NCBI GenBank assembly: GCA_001898035.1
Contig: MKRX01000001.1
Span: 280,162-344,161, forward strand
Source: Armatimonadetes bacterium 55-13
GTDB taxonomy: Bacteria > Armatimonadota > Fimbriimonadia > Fimbriimonadales > Fimbriimonadaceae
DNA length: 64,000 bases
Direction of reading: 5' to 3'
This document shows positions 59,623 to 64,000 of this stretch, piece by piece (positions within the stretch are counted from its first letter, which is position 1; each line of letters opens with the position of its first letter). Below the pieces are notes generated by a model. The model saw only the letters and a list, made by a program, of their open reading frames with translations. It was not told the DNA's origin and did no database searches. Made by a program: the position numbers and the translations under genes.

Positions 59623-60036
59623 ATGAAAATTCAAAGCATTGCTAAACTCGCCGCTGCGACCATCCTCGCCCCCATGACTCTGGCCGTCGCCAACGCTCAA
59701 GATCAAGCGTTCAAGATCCCCGCGAGCCTTTCCTACGCCCGCTCCAGTCCCCGAGACACCTGGAACACCGTGCTCGTCGTTTCCGCGGGTGTCCTCATCA
59801 TCGGTTTGATTCAGGACGACAGCACGCTGACCATTCTCGGTGGCGCGGGCACACTTGTTTCCTTGGTTCAACTCAACCAAACCCATTTCCGCCCCCAATA
59901 CTCGCCGCGAGGAATCAACCTCCTCTCATCGGGGCCTGTCAGCTTCGGCGTCACTCCCTTCGGCAGCATGAACGCTCAGCAAGGTTTCCGAGATTTCCGC
60001 CCCGGCGCCTATATCGCCGCCAACTTTAAGTTCTAA
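59623..60036 (+). CDS. Small exported hypothetical protein
   Basis: 137 residues with a signal peptide ending VANAQ and one more hydrophobic stretch (LVVSAGVLIIGLI). The C-terminus (FGVTPFGSMNAQQGFRDFRP, ending AANFKF) has the aromatic end of some outer-membrane or surface proteins. No family recognised. A strong hairpin follows its stop. Confidence 0.6.
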   Translation: MKIQSIAKLAAATILAPMTLAVANAQDQAFKIPASLSYARSSPRDTWNTVLVVSAGVLIIGLIQDDSTLTILGGAGTLVSLVQLNQTHFRPQYSPRGINLLSSGPVSFGVTPFGSMNAQQGFRDFRPGAYIAANFKF

Positions 60037-60045
60037 ACCTGGAGA

Positions 60046-60071
60046 GGGAAGTGGCCCCCGGGCTACTTCCC
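60046..60071. terminator. Hairpin terminator
   Basis: GGGAAGTGGCCC (60046-60057) pairs with GGGCTACTTCCC (60060-60071), with one G-T pair and a tight loop. It lies nine bases after the 60036 stop and has no T-run. Confidence 0.6.
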
Positions 60072-60125
60072 ACACAAGACGCGTGTCCAGCTTCTACTCT
60101 CACCGTCCGCTGGTAACGTAACCAA

Positions 60126-60788
60126 ATGGAATTGAGGACGGTGCCTTACTCCCCGGAAAGAATCCCCCAAGATCAAGTCGTCGAGCGTCTCACTCAAGAC
60201 TTTGAGGTCGCCAGTGCCCGGCGCACCGTTCGTGCCTTCTCCTCAGACCCCGTCCCCCAAGAAGCGATCCAAACCGCCATCCGAATTGCGGGTACCGCCC
60301 CCAGCGGCGCCCATCGCCAACCATGGACCTTCGTCGCCATTTCTGACCCCGAGGTCAAACGACAGATTCGCGAAAAGGCGGAAGAAGAAGAAAAGGACTT
60401 CTACGAACGCCGAGCGCCCCAGGATTGGCTAGACGCCCTCGCTCCCCTCGGGACTGATTTCCACAAGTCGCACCTCACCGATGCTCCATGGCTCATCGTC
60501 GTCTTCCGTCATGACTACGAACTTGGGCCGAACAAGGAGCGAATCAAGAATTACTACATGACGGAGTCCGTCGGCATCGCTGTAGGCTTTCTCATCCAAG
60601 CGCTTCACCGCGCCGGTCTCGCCACCCTCACCCACACTCCGGCGCCCATGACGTTTCTGCGTGAGATCTGCCAACGACCGGAAAACGAAAAGCCGTTTGT
60701 CCTGCTCCCCGTGGGCTACCCCGCGCCCGATTGCCACGTCCCCGATCTCCAACGAAAGCCACTGGAGGAAATCGCCGTCTTCCTCTAA
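60126..60788 (+). CDS. Nitroreductase-family FMN oxidoreductase, iodotyrosine-deiodinase-like
   Basis: 220 residues: ASARRTVRAFSSDPVPQEAI and APSGAHRQPWTFVAISDPEV form the FMN-binding start; YYMTESVGIAVGFLIQALHR and RPENEKPFVLLPVGYPAPDC follow, a pattern closer to the IYD/BluB-like branch than to NfsA/NfsB. It probably acts on small aromatic or halogenated substrates. The stop overlaps the next gene on the minus strand by four bases. Confidence 0.85.
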   Translation: MELRTVPYSPERIPQDQVVERLTQDFEVASARRTVRAFSSDPVPQEAIQTAIRIAGTAPSGAHRQPWTFVAISDPEVKRQIREKAEEEEKDFYERRAPQDWLDALAPLGTDFHKSHLTDAPWLIVVFRHDYELGPNKERIKNYYMTESVGIAVGFLIQALHRAGLATLTHTPAPMTFLREICQRPENEKPFVLLPVGYPAPDCHVPDLQRKPLEEIAVFL

Positions 60789-61093
60789 GCGGAAAGATCC
60801 AGCCGAGCCCCCACTCCCGAAGCCTCCGCCTGTTCCACTTTGGACTTCTCGCTCGCTTCTAGCGAAGATTTGACCGAATCTAACTGGACTTCCAACTTCG
60901 CCACGATCTGCTTTTTGACCTGGGGATCCGTTGTCTTACAGTCCTGCCAATCCTTGATCTTGGATTGCAGGGTCTGGACCTGCGGGTCCTGGTCCACTCG
61001 CGAAGAGCCACCGGAAACTGCCGAAACCGACATGTTCTCTGTAAAGATCGGTTCGCCACCCCCAACCATTGCACCGCAATTCTGCCGGGACAT
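60785..61093 (-). CDS. Small helical hypothetical protein (FlxA-like?)
   Basis: 102 residues: a Gly/Ser-rich N-terminus then a coiled coil (DPQVQTLQSKIKDWQDCKTT, KKQIVAKLEVQLDSVKSSLE). It resembles FlxA-like helical proteins in layout, but the match is weak. It lies 18 bases after the gene upstream at 61112-62182, possibly in the same operon. Confidence 0.5.
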   Translation of the reverse strand: MSRQNCGAMVGGGEPIFTENMSVSAVSGGSSRVDQDPQVQTLQSKIKDWQDCKTTDPQVKKQIVAKLEVQLDSVKSSLEASEKSKVEQAEASGVGARLDLSA

Positions 61094-61111
61094 GTAGGTC
61101 AGGACCAGAAA

Positions 61112-62182
61112 CTAATGCGAACTCGCCAAGATCATCGATTCCTCTGGCGTGACAAAGAATCCCCGAGTCCACGCCTGATGGCTGTCCTGCATCGTGCTCT
61201 CCTCGCTATACCGTGACTTCGTCGGATCAGCCGTTCCGTCCTCCTTAACCACGTAGCAGATAAAGGATCCAATCGCCCCGACTTCAATGTATGCCGCGTA
61301 AGGACGTCTGGCTGAAAGCATCTTTCTAAACTCCGCGTTTCGCCCTGCGAAGCCCTTCTCGGAGATCTCAAACCAAGCCGCCAGGGTTCCTGCCGCCGGC
61401 TTTCCACCAGATTTCTGTTCCTTCATCCGGTATTGCCAAAGACGCTTCGCTTTCCCATCCACCTTCCGCCAAGCCGTCAGGTACCGCCCAGTTTCCAGCC
61501 CCATATCAAACACCACCTCATCGCCACGACCCGCGGGCCAGAGCATCAGGGTGTGCTCCACCATCGTCATCGACTTGTATCCAGAGTAGGGAAGGTCTTC
61601 ATCCTCGTGCTTGTCGGATGCTTCAAAAATCGCCGAAAGAAAATCCGACCGCTCCTTCCCCAACCGAATCTCCGCCTCCGAAACATTTCGAGTCGGTCCA
61701 TAGATTGCCAAGTTCCGAGCGAGCGCCTGTTCAGGATTAGCCAAGACGTTAGCCAGCGTTTCGAAGTAGTAGCCAGTCGGTGAGCGCTTGGTGTAAGGAA
61801 CAATCTTCCATTCCCCGTCCACCTTCTGCAAAGGCACCTTCTCCCCCTTTGTCCCCCCGCCATCGCCGTCGGGCTCGGAATACTTGTAATCGATCACCAC
61901 CGTCGCCTTGTCTCCGTCCAGGGAAACGCTCTTAACCGTCACCTCAAAGCGCTTGTACACCCGGTCCCACTCACTATCGTCTTCACGAATCTTCGCAAAG
62001 TCAAAATCCGGCTTGCCACCCACCACCAGTCGAGCCATCGCCGAAAAGTCCTTTGCCAACAGCGCCTTGGAAAACAGCCGAACCGTATCCTCTGGGGACC
62101 CGCCGAGTCCTGCCCGTCCATACAGAAGACCGCTGGCAAACAACGCCAGACCCAACAACAACACCATCCGCCGCAGAGCCAT
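61112..62182 (-). CDS. Exported hypothetical protein with DUF4878-like N-terminus
   Basis: 356 residues with a signal peptide (about 1-24). SPEDTVRLFSKALLAKDFSA and VDGEWKIVPYT resemble NTF2-like lipoprotein/DUF4878 domains; the second half is beta-rich with no known family. It probably forms a unit with the 102-residue gene. Confidence 0.65.
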   Translation of the reverse strand: MALRRMVLLLGLALFASGLLYGRAGLGGSPEDTVRLFSKALLAKDFSAMARLVVGGKPDFDFAKIREDDSEWDRVYKRFEVTVKSVSLDGDKATVVIDYKYSEPDGDGGGTKGEKVPLQKVDGEWKIVPYTKRSPTGYYFETLANVLANPEQALARNLAIYGPTRNVSEAEIRLGKERSDFLSAIFEASDKHEDEDLPYSGYKSMTMVEHTLMLWPAGRGDEVVFDMGLETGRYLTAWRKVDGKAKRLWQYRMKEQKSGGKPAAGTLAAWFEISEKGFAGRNAEFRKMLSARRPYAAYIEVGAIGSFICYVVKEDGTADPTKSRYSEESTMQDSHQAWTRGFFVTPEESMILASSH

Positions 62183-62251
62183 GTACCAAAAGACGCATGA
62201 CCCCCTCCCCAGTTGTTGCTAATCTTAAGAAAACCCACCCGCGATCACCGC

Positions 62252-62683
62252 ATGGAACCCATCGAAGCCTATAACGCCGCCCTCGACCGCCGACACGCGC
62301 TCCAGCGCCAAGCCCGCAACGCCGGGATCTCCGAGGAATACATTGACCTCCTCGTCGAGTCGTTCTACGAAAAGGTCCGCGCCCACCCCGAACTCGGCCC
62401 TGTCTTCAACGAGGTCATCCAAGACCGCTGGCCAGAGCACCTCGCCAAGATGAAACTCTTCTGGACCTCCGTCGCCCTCCGCACCGGAGACTACAAAGGC
62501 AGCCCCGTCCCCGTCCACCGATCCCTCACCAACGCCACCGCCGACCACTTCCCAACCTGGCTCTTCCTCTTCTACCAAACCCTAGAAGAAACCGCCCCGA
62601 GTCCCGAAGCCGCCAAGATCTTCCAAACCTTCGCCCAATCGATCGCCGCCCGGCTTCAGCAAGTGATGTTCTCAACGAACTAA
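62252..62683 (+). CDS. Group III truncated haemoglobin
   Basis: 143 residues from ATG 62252 (MEPIEAYN); the frame starting 13 codons earlier has no better signal. ISEEYIDLLVESFYEKVRAH, PELGPVFNEVIQDRWPEHLA, MKLFWTSVALRTGDYKGSPV and HRSL, with the proximal His in VPVHRSL, are group III truncated haemoglobin features. It binds haem and O2 or NO; the role here is unknown. The stop overlaps the next gene by four bases. Confidence 0.9.
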   Translation: MEPIEAYNAALDRRHALQRQARNAGISEEYIDLLVESFYEKVRAHPELGPVFNEVIQDRWPEHLAKMKLFWTSVALRTGDYKGSPVPVHRSLTNATADHFPTWLFLFYQTLEETAPSPEAAKIFQTFAQSIAARLQQVMFSTN

Positions 62684-64000
62684 CCACCCTGGGCAAACTT
62701 CAACCTCGGATTCGACAGATCTAACTTGTAGAAGATCTGGTTGTAGTTGTAACGCGGTGTCTTGTCCTCATTGCCACTGAACTCCGCCGTGTACGTCCCT
62801 TCAAAGTAAATCGTCCGCCCCCCATCTCGATCTAAGAACGCATAGTGGACCGGGTTATAGAACGTGTACTTGTCGTGGGTGATGATCTTCACCGCTCTCA
62901 GATACGGTCCCGTCGGCGCCGATGCTTCGCTGTAGTAGATCTCTCCCAGCGCCGAGTCCTTCCCCCCGAACCGCGTGAAGATCATCACCCACCGCTTCCG
63001 ATAAGGGTTCCACTGCACGCTCCCTCCGTGCGGCAAGATCGTGTCTCCCTGGGCATCGCGGGGAAGAAAGTGCGCTTCCTCCCGTTTCAAATCTCCCTTT
63101 TGAACCAGCTGCTGCTCAGCCCGGGCATCCAGCGGACCCGCCGACTTCTGCCAAACATAATCCGCCTTCCCATTCACGCGCCGGACATTGCCCTCCGCAT
63201 CCAACGGAGTAAACGCCTCATACGCCGAGGCATCCTGCATCGCCCCCCAATCCGCCTTCACCCGAACGTTTGGCGGCAAGTTCCCCATCAACCGCCCTTC
63301 GTCATTCACCAGGTGACCATCCAGATACCGCCAGCCTCGATCCTTCGCAAAGGTCTGGGCAATGTCAAATCGCTCCGCTTGGTCGTTCCACTTGAGGTAC
63401 CCGCTCGAAGCCACCTCCCCCAACCGTCGCATCTGGGCGTAATACGCGTGCAGGGATTCGTCCTTCCCCTTGCCCAGCACCGTCAACCCGCTGATCCAGA
63501 TCGGCATGGATTCCTTCGAATCCACCATCGGCCGAACAAACCCGTCCTGTCCCGTGAAGTAGTGGTAATCAAACCCAAAGTCCACTCCGCCCTGGGCAAA
63601 GGTCGCCACCGCCCCTGTGGTGTGAAAATTCCCCAGCGGGTACCCCGTCCGGTCCGTGTCGCCCCAGAACCACAGCATCCGCCCCCGGTAAATCACCGCC
63701 TGAGCGGTGTCCTGTCCCACAACACCACCCGCCAAAACCGGCTGCTTCAAGGGAGTCTTTTCCCCCAACAGCACGCTGTCCCGATAGATCCCCTGGCCGG
63801 TCAACCGGCAAAGCCGCTCCGCGATGTTCAAGCGAGTCATCCGCACCGTCGCCGATTTCCCCGCCTCCGCCTGCAGCCGAACCCCTCGGTACCCAAACCC
63901 ATCCGCCGGAACCTCGTACCCATGGCTCCGAACAAAAAAGAAAACCTCCCGCCCCATCAACCCCGGCTCATCAAACGCCACCACCCCCGCCGAGTCCGTC
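62680..64000 (-). CDS. Carbohydrate-active-like exported protein, 5' end cut by the window
   Basis: At least 440 residues, open at the right edge: the frame continues as DSAGVVAFDEPG past 64000, so the start is outside. GREVFFFVRSHGYEVPADGF, then YRGRMLWFWGDTDRTGYPLG and TILPHGGSVQWNPYRKRWVM, resemble five-bladed-propeller glycosidase-like proteins (GH43/DUF4185-type) of Planctomycetes and Armatimonadota. An enzyme role is plausible but the catalytic acids were not identified. Four-base stop overlap with the haemoglobin gene. Confidence 0.65.
   Translation of the reverse strand, partial: TDSAGVVAFDEPGLMGREVFFFVRSHGYEVPADGFGYRGVRLQAEAGKSATVRMTRLNIAERLCRLTGQGIYRDSVLLGEKTPLKQPVLAGGVVGQDTAQAVIYRGRMLWFWGDTDRTGYPLGNFHTTGAVATFAQGGVDFGFDYHYFTGQDGFVRPMVDSKESMPIWISGLTVLGKGKDESLHAYYAQMRRLGEVASSGYLKWNDQAERFDIAQTFAKDRGWRYLDGHLVNDEGRLMGNLPPNVRVKADWGAMQDASAYEAFTPLDAEGNVRRVNGKADYVWQKSAGPLDARAEQQLVQKGDLKREEAHFLPRDAQGDTILPHGGSVQWNPYRKRWVMIFTRFGGKDSALGEIYYSEASAPTGPYLRAVKIITHDKYTFYNPVHYAFLDRDGGRTIYFEGTYTAEFSGNEDKTPRYNYNQIFYKLDLSNPRLKFAQGG

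Noticed and set aside
1..64000. tRNA, rRNA, riboswitch or insertion sequence
   Set aside because: No recognisable structure, transposase or terminal inverted repeat was found; absence of small RNAs cannot be shown without a covariance-model search.

Overview
The window looks like chromosomal DNA of a Gram-negative-type, GC-rich environmental bacterium. The mix of a GH89 alpha-N-acetylglucosaminidase, several secreted caspase-like proteases with PEGA or DUF4384-type domains, copper-amine-oxidase-type stalk domains and NHL lipoproteins suggests Armatimonadota (Fimbriimonadia-like). That assignment is inference. No rRNA, tRNA, CRISPR array, integrase, transposase or phage head gene was seen.

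Layout. (1) 1-7,900: a carbohydrate-use island with a D-apionate-lactonase-like protein, an AraD-type class II aldolase/epimerase, a three-gene sugar ABC transporter on the minus strand and a divergent secreted alpha-N-acetylglucosaminidase. (2) 7,986-43,748: an almost gapless minus-strand run that begins with contractile injection system (eCIS) genes and ends with caspase genes. In transcription order: Pvc16-like cap, sheath, tube 1, small assembly protein, a 53-residue DUF6760-like protein with no standard start codon, a hairpin terminator, a 98-residue protein, a 2103-residue DUF4157 cargo candidate, tube 2, an 823-residue proline-rich protein, LysM baseplate protein, VgrG-like spike, an 85-residue spike piece, PAAR tip, gp25-like, baseplate J, tail protein I, a collar-like/DUF4159 protein, two single-pass membrane proteins, an active-looking caspase, an NlpC/P60 hydrolase, a caspase-fold protein lacking its catalytic pair, a TPR protein and a caspase-PEGA-propeller protein. 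(3) 43,811-48,840: alpha/beta hydrolase, HExxH gluzincin and metallo-beta-lactamase-fold hydrolase, flanking the eCIS promoter. (4) 48,900-64,000: ordinary accessory genes (NudK, MOSC, zincin, NHL lipoprotein, FAD reductase, MscS channel, SRPBCC, a decayed DinB gene, calpain-like protease, MmcQ/YjbR, nitroreductase, truncated haemoglobin and others).

The main point is the physical fusion of a complete-looking contractile particle locus with an exported set of caspase-like and wall-lytic enzymes plus two bitopic membrane proteins, in one apparent transcription unit. I infer a cell-associated injection machine coupled to a proteolytic, wall-degrading death or lysis response. No AAA+ ATPase (Pvc15), tape measure (Pvc14) or tail fibre (Pvc13) was recognised in the window. 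A second pattern is architectural: of eight convergent gene junctions, five overlap by exactly four bases at the stop codons and the other three carry a strong hairpin.
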